Positions 8,196 to 16,047 of a DNA stretch of 64,000 bases are shown here, in pieces (position 1 is the first letter of the stretch; each line of letters starts with the position of its first letter). The notes under the pieces are model-generated. The model was not told where the DNA came from. It worked only from the letters and a program-made list of their open reading frames with translations, and did not search any database. A program made the translations under genes and the position numbers. The DNA is from DATBGO01 sp963695645 (lineage in GTDB: Bacteria > Actinomycetota > Actinomycetes > Streptosporangiales > Streptosporangiaceae), in assembly GCA_963695645.1 (NCBI GenBank), contig CAVOHC010000016.1:62001-126000 (forward strand), in the 5' to 3' direction.

Positions 8196-9620
8196 GTGAT
8201 GAGCGATCACCACATGGCCAGCGCCTCCGCCGCCGCGGAAAACCACCGCGGCCTGCGGGCCCTCGCGCTTGGCGCCGTCATAGTAGGCGTACTAGCGCTC
8301 GCGGTGGCGGCGTTCTTGCTGTCCTATTCCGGCATTCATGCGCTCGCGCTGGCCGCGGGTGTTTCGCCGTCGATGGCACGCCTTTATCCGATGATTTTCG
8401 ATGCGATGCTGGTCATCGCCTGCGCCGCGGTGCTGTCGCTGCGCGGGGCGGGGCTGGCTGCCCGGGTCTACGCATGGCTGTCGCTGCTCGTCCTGCTGGC
8501 TGCCGCAGCCGGCGCTGACGCGCTCGACGCGACCGGCACCAAGCTCCCGCACCGGCCCACCGCCGCGGCCGCCGCGATCATTCCGTGGGCCCTGGTCCTG
8601 ATTGGTTTCGGGCTGCTGCTGACCATGCTGCGGCATGCACGGCAGCAGATGGTCGCCGCGCAGCTGGCGGTCGCGCGGCCGCCCAGCCAGGGCCAGGACC
8701 GGATCGGCATTCAGGATCTGCTAACGCGCGAACCCGCGCAGAGCATCGCCGTCCGCCGGCCGGGCCCTGATCCCGCAATGCTGCCCGGCCCCGCCGCGGT
8801 GGCTAGTCCCGCACTCGCGACTCGTCCCGGAGCGGTAGCCGGTCCCGCCGCCACGGCCGGCCCCGCCGTGGCGACCGCCGGGCCGGCAACCGGCCCTGGC
8901 GGCCTGGCCGGCACTGCCGAGGAAACCGGCCGCCCAGGCCACGGCGCCGAACAGCGTGCCGACCTCGTGATCGACACCGATCCTGGCCAGGACGACCCCA
9001 CCAGCGACGAGGCGCATGATGCCGGCCAGCCCGGGAGCGGCTGGGTTCCGCGTGCCCGCGATGAAATGCCGGCCGACAGCAATGTGGCATACACCGGTGG
9101 CTACCATGCGACCTGGCTCAGCCCGGCACCGACGCCTGACTTCGCCCCCGGCCCTGACCTGCGTGATGCCGTCGGCAACGTGACCGCCGGCCAGTTCACC
9201 CAGGCCGGCCAGCCCAGCGGTGATGTGGCCAATGAACCAGCAGCACAGGCCATCCACAGCTGGAGTGACGAACCGGCAGCGCAGTCATCACAGAACGGGG
9301 GCGACGAACCGGCAGCGCAGCCATCACAGAACGGGGGCGACGAACCGGCAGCGCAGCCAACCCACAACAGGAGTCATGAACCAGCAGCGCAGCAGACCGA
9401 CAACGGGGAATATGAACCGGGCGGTTATCCGAGCGACGACCAGGCCACCGACCCGCTGCGGATGCCAGCCGACGAGGCAGCGACCGCCGAGCCCGGCCTG
9501 CCGGCCGACGCAGCGGCGGAGGCCCAGCCCGCTGACGATGGTGCGGCCGCCCAGCCTTCCCCTGCTGCCCTGCCGCAGTTCCTCAGGAAGTGGAGTCCGC
9601 CGACGCCGCCCGAAGACTAA
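8196..9620 (+). CDS. DUF2637-like membrane protein with a repetitive C-terminal tail
   Basis: A protein of 474 residues. The first 150 hold four membrane segments (about 23-45, 62-83, 89-107 and 124-146), in the style of actinobacterial DUF2637 proteins, which often have a signalling or excisionase-linked context but no firm function. The rest is low-complexity Ala/Pro/Gly followed by five 12-residue repeats of the form DEPAAQPSQNGG (9231-9410), then an acidic tail. GTG at 8196 is preceded by GAAGGACG at a good distance. The stop overlaps the convergent ispF stop by four bases. Function unknown. Confidence 0.75.
   Translation: MMSDHHMASASAAAENHRGLRALALGAVIVGVLALAVAAFLLSYSGIHALALAAGVSPSMARLYPMIFDAMLVIACAAVLSLRGAGLAARVYAWLSLLVLLAAAAGADALDATGTKLPHRPTAAAAAIIPWALVLIGFGLLLTMLRHARQQMVAAQLAVARPPSQGQDRIGIQDLLTREPAQSIAVRRPGPDPAMLPGPAAVASPALATRPGAVAGPAATAGPAVATAGPATGPGGLAGTAEETGRPGHGAEQRADLVIDTDPGQDDPTSDEAHDAGQPGSGWVPRARDEMPADSNVAYTGGYHATWLSPAPTPDFAPGPDLRDAVGNVTAGQFTQAGQPSGDVANEPAAQAIHSWSDEPAAQSSQNGGDEPAAQPSQNGGDEPAAQPTHNRSHEPAAQQTDNGEYEPGGYPSDDQATDPLRMPADEAATAEPGLPADAAAEAQPADDGAAAQPSPAALPQFLRKWSPPTPPED
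9231..9410 (+). repeat. 36-bp x5 in-frame tandem repeat
   Basis: Five 36-bp units coding for (D/N/H)EPAAQ followed by six variable residues, inside the tail of the DUF2637-like protein. Two central units are almost identical, pointing to recent slippage. Confidence 0.85.
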
Positions 9621-10105
9621 GCGGGCGGGATCACCAGCGCGGTCGCGATGGCCGCTATGCCTTCACCACGGCCAGTAAGGCCGAGCCCGTCGGATGTCGT
9701 TCCCGAGACGCTCACCGGCGCGCCGCCGAGCACTGCTGACAGAACATCCTGCGCCTCTGCCCTGCGGCCGGCGATCTTCGGGCGGTTACCGATCACCTGG
9801 ACGGCGACGTTCCCGACGGCAAAACCCGCAGTCCCTATCAGCCGGAAAGTCTCGGCGAGCAGCGTGATGCTCCGGGCTCCGGCCCACTCCGGCAAGCCGG
9901 TGCCGAAGTGAGCCCCCAGGTCGCCGATCCCAGCCGCCGATAGCAGGGCATCACACACGGCATGCGACGCGACGTCCCCGTCGGAATGGCCAACCAGGCC
10001 GGGCTCGCCCGGCCAGAGTAGACCGGCCAGGTACAGCGGCCTGCCGTCTCCGAATGGGTGCACGTCGGCACCGATACCAACACGCGGCAGAATGCTAGGC
10101 GTCAT
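9617..10105 (-). CDS. ispF: 2-C-methyl-D-erythritol 2,4-cyclodiphosphate synthase
   Basis: A 162-residue enzyme of the MEP isoprenoid pathway that cyclises CDP-ME 2-phosphate with loss of CMP. The zinc site is intact: D14-V-H16 in GIGADVHPF and H48 in HSDGDVASH. The C-terminal TTSDGLGLTGRGEGIAA is the trimer and nucleotide-binding signature. In most actinobacteria ispD sits directly upstream or is fused; here only 110 bp separate ispF from carD, so the IspD step must be encoded elsewhere. Confidence 0.96.
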   Translation of the reverse strand: MTPSILPRVGIGADVHPFGDGRPLYLAGLLWPGEPGLVGHSDGDVASHAVCDALLSAAGIGDLGAHFGTGLPEWAGARSITLLAETFRLIGTAGFAVGNVAVQVIGNRPKIAGRRAEAQDVLSAVLGGAPVSVSGTTSDGLGLTGRGEGIAAIATALVIPPA

Positions 10106-10216
10106 GGCCCCAGGGAATCAGAAACGCCGGACCCGCCCGCGAGAAGCCGACCTGAACCCGGAAACCGGCACGCACCAGCTTCATCGGCGGCCTCATGGCC
10201 GCGCCGACAGTCCGGC

Positions 10217-10699
10217 TCAGGAACCGAGAATCTCGTCAAGCAAGGCTTCGGCCTTGTCCTCGTTGGTCTTCTCTGCCAGCGCCAGCTCGCTCACGAGAAT
10301 CTGCCTCGCCTTGGCGAGCATGCGCTTCTCACCGGCGGAAAGGCCGCGCTCCCTATCTCGGCGCCACAGGTCACGAACGACCTCGGCAACCTTGTTCACG
10401 TCGCCCGAGGCGAGCTTCTCCAGGTTGGCCTTGTATCGCCTGGACCAGTTGGTCGGCTCCTCGGTGTACGGGGCGCGCAGCACCTCGAAAACACGCTCAA
10501 GCCCTTCCTGCCCGACCACATCCCTGACGCCCACCAGCTCGGCGTTGTCTGCGGGGACGCGCACAGTCAGGTCGCCCTTGTCGACCTTCAGCACGAGGTA
10601 AGTTCTATCCTCACCTTTGATCGAACGGGTCTCGATCTCTTCGATCCGAGCAGCCCCATGGTGGGGGTAGACGACCGTGTCGCCGACCTTGAAAGACAT
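10217..10699 (-). CDS. carD: CarD family transcriptional regulator
   Basis: A 160-residue global RNA-polymerase-binding regulator that stabilises open promoter complexes, notably at rRNA promoters. The N-terminal RNAP-interaction (Tudor-like) domain starts FKVGDTVVYPHHGAA; the helical C-terminal domain includes NWSRRYKANLEKLASGD and its conserved tryptophan. Length and sequence match the mycobacterial protein. The ATG at 10699 has a GAAGGGG-like ribosome site and a plausible promoter just upstream. Confidence 0.97.
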   Translation of the reverse strand: MSFKVGDTVVYPHHGAARIEEIETRSIKGEDRTYLVLKVDKGDLTVRVPADNAELVGVRDVVGQEGLERVFEVLRAPYTEEPTNWSRRYKANLEKLASGDVNKVAEVVRDLWRRDRERGLSAGEKRMLAKARQILVSELALAEKTNEDKAEALLDEILGS

Positions 10700-10726
10700 G
10701 TGGCAAGTACCCCTTCCGCTGTAGCT

Positions 10727-10732
10727 ATCTTA
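10727..10732 (-). promoter_or_regulatory. probable carD -10 element
   Basis: On the minus strand TGGTAAGAT fits an extended -10 (TGn before TAAGAT), 27 bases upstream of the carD ATG. No good -35 is visible at the normal spacing, which an extended -10 tolerates. Confidence 0.4.
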
Positions 10733-11069
10733 CCACGCCGAAACTGGGCGATTAGCCGACCTTGACAGCAAACATGCAGGTCAATGGCGCAATTCAAGAT
10801 CCGCTCGCTGTGGCGCGGCCGGCAGCGGCACCGGGAGGGTAGCGCCGCAGCGCAGCTGGCGGGAAAATCCGCAGCTAAAGCGTGCTGCCCTCGGGCGTCA
10901 GCGGGCCTGGTGACCGGTGTGTGCGCGGCGCGCCGGGGCCGCGCGGGCTGTCCGGGATGTTCGCTTTGTTCATTCGGGTTTGCCCCGATGGTGCCCGCGC
11001 TGTCACGGCCGCTCGACCGGAGGCTCATACTGAAGGGGACGTTGCCGCTCATGCCGGAGAGGGGCGCGG
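10733..11069. other. intergenic region between divergent carD and the thioredoxin-like gene
   Basis: About 340 bases with no convincing gene. A short open frame from 10784 is Arg/Cys rich, lacks a ribosome site, and overlaps the next gene in another frame, so it was not called. Apart from the carD promoter, nothing clear is seen. Confidence 0.5.
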
Positions 11070-12014
11070 GTGAACCTTGGCGGCGATCCGGGACGGGACG
11101 ACTTTGGGCTCCCGCCGGTTGACATAGAGATTCCCGACGACGCGCGGGAACTCGATCGTGACGTGCAGGCTTATCACCGTGAGCTGCGCGCCGAGCGGCG
11201 GCGCCTGCGAGCCCGCAGGCTGCACGGACCGCTGACGCGTGACGGGATGGTCTTGCCCCTGCTGGCCAGCTGCCTCGTGCTTGCGCTGATTTCAGGAACC
11301 CTGCTTACTCTCTTCTCCGCGGGCCAGGCGGACGTGCCTGGCCTGCGGACGCGGGGCGCCGCCAGGCCCTCCGCCGGCGGGACTGCCGCGGGCGGGACTG
11401 CCGCGGGCGGGACTGCCGCCGGAAAGACCGCCGCCGGCCGCGCCGGGAGCGGTACGCCTGCCGCCGGGCACGTCCCCGCCGGCCAGGCCTCGGCAGGCCA
11501 GTTTTCAGCCGGGCGCACGGCAGCTGGCCGCACGGCAGCTGGCCGCTCGGCAGCTGGCCGCTCGGCAGCTGCCAGAACGGCCGCCGCGGTCGGCCAGATC
11601 GGCGGGCCGCTGCCCGACAAGCGAGTCATCATCGCCGGTAAGGCCACCCGGCTCCGTTCGCTAGCGCCTGCGGTGCTCGCCCTGGTCCCGGCGGGCTGTC
11701 AATGCACGAACGCGATGCGGGACCTTGCGTCAGAGACCGCCACCGCGCGCGTTGCGCTGTATTTCGTCGGAACTGGCGCCGCCATCAGCCAGCTGCGGCG
11801 GGGCCAGCAAGCCACGCATGCCGGACGGCGACCGGTGCGGGTGGCGGACGACGTCCATAATGTGCTTGGTGCCACTTACCGGCATTCGGGGCTGACCGCG
11901 ATCCTGGTCCACGCGGACGGCTCGGTGGGCCGCGTCGCGCCGGGGCTGCGGCCCGGGCTGTGGCTGACGCCGGCCTTCATGCAGCTGCCGTCCGCGCGGT
12001 CCGCTCGATCGTAG
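11070..12014 (+). CDS. membrane-anchored protein with a thioredoxin-like C-terminal domain
   Basis: A 314-residue protein. It has a charged cytoplasmic N-terminus with ELDRDVQAYHRELRAERRRL (likely helical), one membrane segment near residues 63-85, a long Ala/Gly/Thr linker built from 5-residue repeats (about 100-170), and a C-terminal domain. That domain contains LVPAGCQCTNAMRDLA, which looks like a redoxin active-site helix with a CxC motif, then ARVALYFVGTG and LTAILVHADGSVGRV strands. It may be an extracytoplasmic thiol protein; this is an inference from pattern only. The GTG start at 11070 has a GGAGAGGGGCG ribosome site. Confidence 0.7.
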   Translation: MNLGGDPGRDDFGLPPVDIEIPDDARELDRDVQAYHRELRAERRRLRARRLHGPLTRDGMVLPLLASCLVLALISGTLLTLFSAGQADVPGLRTRGAARPSAGGTAAGGTAAGGTAAGKTAAGRAGSGTPAAGHVPAGQASAGQFSAGRTAAGRTAAGRSAAGRSAAARTAAAVGQIGGPLPDKRVIIAGKATRLRSLAPAVLALVPAGCQCTNAMRDLASETATARVALYFVGTGAAISQLRRGQQATHAGRRPVRVADDVHNVLGATYRHSGLTAILVHADGSVGRVAPGLRPGLWLTPAFMQLPSARSARS

Positions 12015-12117
12015 CGGGCACCCAACCTGCCGGGCCGGCGGTCGCCCGGATCGTGGCGGCCGCTACGCTGTGCGGCGTTCCCAGTGCTTCACATTACGAA
12101 GACGAGGAGAGCAGGCC

Positions 12118-12738
12118 GTGATCTGGAGCAGCCACGGGGCGAGGAGGCCGCGCCGCCTGATCGTTCTCGCGATCGCCGCATTGATCCTCGTGCTCGCCGG
12201 GTGCGAGGCGGGGAATGACGCGCCGACGAGCCAGTGGCACCAGCCGACGGCAGGCGCGGGCACCACGGTGGGCGACATCGCGATCAGGAATGCCTTCGTG
12301 CTCGGCGCCGTGCCAGGCGCGTACCTGGCGGCCGGCCAGTCGGCAGGACTGTTTCTCGCGGTCGTCAACGGGTCATCGCCGGACAGGCTGTTGAGCGCCT
12401 CGGCGCCCGGCGCGGCGAGGTCGGTCACGCTGCCGGGCGGCACCATCAGCCTTTCCGATAACCAGGCTGTCTTCCTGACCGGCCCGGAGCCGAAGGTGAT
12501 CCTCAATCACCTGACCCGTCCCCTGTCCGGGTCGACCTACATCCGCCTGATCATGACCTTCCAGAACGCGGGCAGCGTGACGCTGCTCGTCCCGGTGCTG
12601 CCCAGGGCGTCGTTCTACGCGACGCTTTCGCCTGCGCCGACCCCTTCGCCGGTCATTACGAGGCGCAGGAAGGTGATCGTGGCCATCCCGGTCCCCAAGG
12701 CGCGGGTCAGCACGCCGACGCCAAGTACCAGTCCCTAA
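12118..12738 (+). CDS. lipoprotein, copper chaperone PCuAC-like (DUF461)
   Basis: About 206 residues. The N-terminus (VIWSSHGARRPRRL, then a hydrophobic stretch) ends in the lipobox LAGC, marking an exported lipoprotein. The mature part resembles the PCuAC beta-sandwich: IAIRNAFV, SAGLFLAVVNGSSPDRLLSA, a strand ending YIRLIMTFQNAGSVTLLVPV. The Met/His copper ligands of true PCuAC are not evident, so copper binding is doubtful. The start is GTG at 12118 after GAGGAGAG. It lies just after the redoxin-like gene, and the two may act together outside the membrane. Confidence 0.75.
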   Translation: MIWSSHGARRPRRLIVLAIAALILVLAGCEAGNDAPTSQWHQPTAGAGTTVGDIAIRNAFVLGAVPGAYLAAGQSAGLFLAVVNGSSPDRLLSASAPGAARSVTLPGGTISLSDNQAVFLTGPEPKVILNHLTRPLSGSTYIRLIMTFQNAGSVTLLVPVLPRASFYATLSPAPTPSPVITRRRKVIVAIPVPKARVSTPTPSTSP

Positions 12739-12743
12739 GTCGG

Positions 12744-12881
12744 CTCGGCTCGGCCCGGCTGGGCGGCTCGGCTCGGCCCGGCTGGGCGGCTCGGCTCGGC
12801 CCGGCTGGGCGGCTCGGCCCGGCCCGGCTGGGCGGCTCGGCCCGGCCCGGCTGGGCGGCTCGGCCCGGCCCGGCGGCTCAG
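12744..12881. repeat. 23-bp tandem repeat (about 6 copies) between convergent genes
   Basis: The unit CTCGGCTCGGCCCGGCTGGG plus CGG is repeated about six times with minor changes and fills the whole gap between the lipoprotein stop and the regX3 stop (the last partial unit just enters regX3). The GC-rich units can fold back on each other and may act as a bidirectional terminator. Confidence 0.85.
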
Positions 12882-13618
12882 CCCGAGGGCTCGAATTTGT
12901 AGCCGAGTCCACGCACGGTGACGATCTGCGCGGGGTTCGCCGGGTCGATTTCAACTTTGGCGCGCAGCCGCTTGATATGCACATCGAGAGTCTTGGTGTC
13001 CCCGACGTAGTCGGCGCCCCAGACGCGGTCGATGAGCTGCATCCGGGTAAGCACCCGCCCCGCGTTGCGCAGCAGTACCTCGAGCAGCTCGAACTCCTTG
13101 AGCGGCAACTGGACCTGCTCACCGCGGACGGTGACGACATGCCGGTCCACATCCATCCGGACCGGCCCGGACTCCATGATCGAAGCGGCAGGCTCGTCCG
13201 ACTCGCCCCGGCGCCTGAGCACGGCACGCATCCGCGCGACCAGCTCGCGCGAGGAGAAGGGCTTGGTCACATAGTCGTCGGCACCGAGTTCCAGGCCCAC
13301 AACCTTGTCGATCTCGCTGTCCTTGGCGGTCAGCATGATCACCGGGACGTTCGAGCGCTCGCGGAGCGTCCGGCACACCTCGCTGCCCGGCAGCCCCGGC
13401 AGCATGAGGTCGAGCAGCACGAGATCGGCACCGCTGCGGTCAAATGTCTCGATCGCGTCCGGGCCGGTAGGACAGACCGCAACCTCGAAACCCTCTTTGC
13501 GCAGCATGTAGGAGATCGCATCGCTGAACGACTCTTCATCCTCGACAACGAGCACTCGGGTCACCTTGACTGCCTCTCTGTCAGGTCGCGTCATCGCCGG
13601 GGCTGTGTGGCCACTCAT
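12878..13618 (-). CDS. regX3: RegX3/PhoP-like response regulator (OmpR family)
   Basis: A receiver domain (VLVVEDEESF; phospho-acceptor D70 in VLLDLMLPG; K in YVTKPFSSREL) is followed by a winged-helix DNA-binding domain ending VRGLGYKFEPSG. It closely resembles RegX3, the phosphate-starvation regulator. Two starts are possible: the ATG at 13618, which overlaps the senX3 stop (ATGA), and the GTG at 13564 (VTRVLVVEDEESF), which has a GAGAGG site and matches the usual family N-terminus. The overlap argues for translational coupling with the kinase. Confidence 0.93.
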   Translation of the reverse strand: MSGHTAPAMTRPDREAVKVTRVLVVEDEESFSDAISYMLRKEGFEVAVCPTGPDAIETFDRSGADLVLLDLMLPGLPGSEVCRTLRERSNVPVIMLTAKDSEIDKVVGLELGADDYVTKPFSSRELVARMRAVLRRRGESDEPAASIMESGPVRMDVDRHVVTVRGEQVQLPLKEFELLEVLLRNAGRVLTRMQLIDRVWGADYVGDTKTLDVHIKRLRAKVEIDPANPAQIVTVRGLGYKFEPSG

Positions 13619-14724
13619 GCTGGCGGCACCGGGGGTCGTAGCGGAAGCCGCAACGTGAACGTGGAGCCTGTCCCTTCCTTGCTCCAGACAGTGACTTTGC
13701 CACCGTGCGCCGCGATGACGTGCTTGACGATGGCCAGCCCCAGGCCGGTCCCGCCAGTGGCGCGTGATCGCGCAGGGTCGACACGGTAGAAACGCTCGAA
13801 GATCCGTTCAAGGTCTCCTTCGGGAATCCCGATGCCCTGGTCGGCGACGCTGATCTCAACGGCGTCGTCCCCCGCATGCCTGGTGGAGACCACCACCCGG
13901 GTCTTGTCAGGGCTGTAGGCGATGGCGTTTTCCAGCAGGTTGCGCAGCGCAGTGATCAGCAAGTCCTCATCGCCCAGCAGGGCCACGCAGCGCGGTCCAT
14001 TGACAGCAATCTCGATACCGCGCGCGGTAGCCTTCATCCTGCATCTGTCCAGCGCCTCCGCGACCACCGCGTCGACCTGCACAGGGAACGGGTCGGGGAT
14101 GGGCTCGGCCGCTTGGATCCGGTTCAGGGTGATCAGGTCCTGCACCAGGTTGGTGAGCCTGGACGCTTCCTGCCGCATCCGCCCGGCGAAGCGGCGCACC
14201 GCCTCAGGATCGTCGGCGGCATCTTCGACGGTCTCAGCAAGGAGCGCCAGCGCCCCGACCGGTGTCTTGAGCTCGTGGCTGGTGTTAGCCACGAAATCCC
14301 TGCGGACCTCCTCAACCCGACGGCTCTCGGTCTGGTCCTCGGCCAGGAGCAGCACCAGCCCGCCGCCTCCGACGGCGGCGCCCAGCGGAGCGAGCCGCAC
14401 GTTGAAGCTGGTCGTCCGCCCGTTGAAGCTGCTCGTGGACACCTCGATCTCGCCCTCGCGGATCTCGCCGTCCCTGCGCACCTGACGCGCCAGGGCGAGA
14501 AGTTCTCCGACTACCAGTTTGTCGCCTTTGACGAGGCCGAACGCACGGGCGGCCGAACTAGCCGTCAGTACACGATCCTCGCCGTCGAGCACGACCGCCG
14601 ACGACGAGAGAACCGAAAGGACGGAGGCGATGCCGGCCGGAAGGCGCACTGGCGCCGTCAGCGCCGCAGCGTCAGCCGACAGGTCAAGCTCGTCAGGCTC
14701 CCGGGTCCCTACGTTCATCTTCAC
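13615..14724 (-). CDS. senX3: SenX3-like sensor histidine kinase lacking its membrane segments
   Basis: 369 residues: a PAS-like domain (about 35-130), a HisKA dimerisation helix with H150 in FVANTSHELKTPVGAL, and a HATPase_c domain with N-box NLLENAIAYSPDKT, G1 DQGIGIPEGD and G2 GGTGLGLAIVKH. Known SenX3 proteins begin with two membrane helices; none is found here or in any frame upstream to gpmA, so this form should be soluble. The start is GTG at 14724 or ATG at 14718; neither has a strong ribosome site. It is coupled to regX3. Confidence 0.92.
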   Translation of the reverse strand: MKMNVGTREPDELDLSADAAALTAPVRLPAGIASVLSVLSSSAVVLDGEDRVLTASSAARAFGLVKGDKLVVGELLALARQVRRDGEIREGEIEVSTSSFNGRTTSFNVRLAPLGAAVGGGGLVLLLAEDQTESRRVEEVRRDFVANTSHELKTPVGALALLAETVEDAADDPEAVRRFAGRMRQEASRLTNLVQDLITLNRIQAAEPIPDPFPVQVDAVVAEALDRCRMKATARGIEIAVNGPRCVALLGDEDLLITALRNLLENAIAYSPDKTRVVVSTRHAGDDAVEISVADQGIGIPEGDLERIFERFYRVDPARSRATGGTGLGLAIVKHVIAAHGGKVTVWSKEGTGSTFTLRLPLRPPVPPA

Positions 14725-15088
14725 GCTGGCGCCGATCGCTGATTGCTCCTTGGCGGCGCAGGCGCGTCATGCGGAGCACCCGGCCGAACGTGACGCTCCG
14801 GCGGCCGCGCCACGCGGCTGCCACCGGCTGCCTGCGCGTCATCGGCCGCTCGCCTGCGCGTAACGGCCCTCGACGCAGCGTTCACCCCCATGTCCACGTT
14901 TAGATGGTAAGCGGCGGCCGGTAGCTGCGCATCGGGCTGGGGCCCGCTACGTTCCGTATTCGCTGAATATTCATGTGGCTGACAACAATGGTCCATCGCT
15001 GCGTCGGCGCGCATGTGCCTGCCGGTCAGGGGCACGTGCCTGCCGGTCACGGATATGTGCCTGCCCGTGACGCTCAGATGCCAGCTGA
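14725..15088. other. intergenic region between gpmA and senX3
   Basis: About 360 bases upstream of senX3 on its own strand. An open frame can be read on the minus strand, but it is Arg/Pro/His rich with no hydrophobic segment. The region contains the 21-bp repeat at 15013-15075 and a more AT-rich stretch near 14950-14990 (GTATTCGCTGAATATTCATG) that may hold the senX3 promoter. Confidence 0.45.
15013..15075. repeat. 21-bp x3 tandem repeat
   Basis: Three units of the form (A)TGTGCCTGCCGGTCA plus six bases sit just upstream of the gpmA stop. They are not in a called gene. Confidence 0.7.
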
Positions 15089-15829
15089 TCAGCGGCCCTG
15101 ATTGCTGACCGCCTCGGCCGCGGCCGCCGCAGCCGCTGGATCGAGGTAACGGCCGCCCGGGACCCGAGGACGGAAGGAACCGTCAAGCTCATAGATGAGC
15201 GGCATGCCGGTCGGGATATTGAGCCCGGCGATTTCCGCGTCACTGATCCCGTCCAGATGCTTGACCAGCGCGCGGATCGAGTTGCCATGGGCGACGACCA
15301 GCACGGTACGCCCCGCCGCCAGGTCCGGGATGAGCACGTCGTACCAGTAAGGCAGCATCCGGCCCACGACGTCCTTCAGGCATTCGGAACTAGGCAGGAG
15401 CTCCAACGGGAGGAGGGCGTACCTTGGGTCACCAGCCTGGGAGAGCGGGTCATCCGCCGCAATCGGCGGCGGCGGGACGTCATACGACCGGCGCCACAGC
15501 ATGAACTGCTCATCCCCATACTGCTTGCGGGTCTGCGCCTTGTTCTTGCCTTGCAGGGCCCCGTAGTGCCGCTCGTTGAGGCGCCAGGACCGCCGGACCG
15601 GCAACCAGGACATTTCTGCTGACTCAAGAGCGATGTTGGCGGTCTGAATAGCGCGCGTCAGCACCGAGGTATGAACGATGTCAGGCCGCAGTCCCGAGCT
15701 GGAGAGCTGACGCCCGCCGCTTGCGGCCTCGGCATCGCCCTTGGCCGACAGCCCGACGTCGACCCATCCGGTGAACAGGCCCTCCGCGTTCCATGCACTT
15801 TCACCATGCCGTAGCAGCACGAGAGTCAT
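15089..15829 (-). CDS. gpmA: 2,3-bisphosphoglycerate-dependent phosphoglycerate mutase
   Basis: A 246-residue glycolytic enzyme interconverting 3- and 2-phosphoglycerate through a phosphohistidine. The RHG motif with the catalytic His is in LVLLRHGESAWNAEG; the second His is in VVAHGNSIRALVKHLDG; LNERHYGALQGKNKAQ is the dPGM signature. The ATG at 15829 (MTLVLLRHG) is the family start; the upstream extension is arginine rich and unlikely to be protein. Placement beside senX3-regX3 and mshA matches the usual actinobacterial order. Confidence 0.95.
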   Translation of the reverse strand: MTLVLLRHGESAWNAEGLFTGWVDVGLSAKGDAEAASGGRQLSSSGLRPDIVHTSVLTRAIQTANIALESAEMSWLPVRRSWRLNERHYGALQGKNKAQTRKQYGDEQFMLWRRSYDVPPPPIAADDPLSQAGDPRYALLPLELLPSSECLKDVVGRMLPYWYDVLIPDLAAGRTVLVVAHGNSIRALVKHLDGISDAEIAGLNIPTGMPLIYELDGSFRPRVPGGRYLDPAAAAAAAEAVSNQGR

Positions 15830-16047
15830 CACGCAGCACAGCCTACTGGTGCTTGCTCTGGCGGTCCGGGCCGCTAGACGGCGCCGGAGCCGGTATCTCA
15901 GCCGCCCTGATGGCCTGACCTGGCAGTTATGCCTCATACGCCGACGTTCGTCCGGTCTGACGGCAAATGCCTGATACGTGGCGGGAGGCCGGACCCTGCC
16001 GGACGGGAACAGGATTCGGCACTTGGAGGTTGCTTTGTCGGAGGTGC

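Noticed and set aside
14721..15050. Minus-strand frame upstream of senX3 as the missing membrane part of the kinase
   Set aside because: It is Arg/Pro/His rich with no hydrophobic segment.
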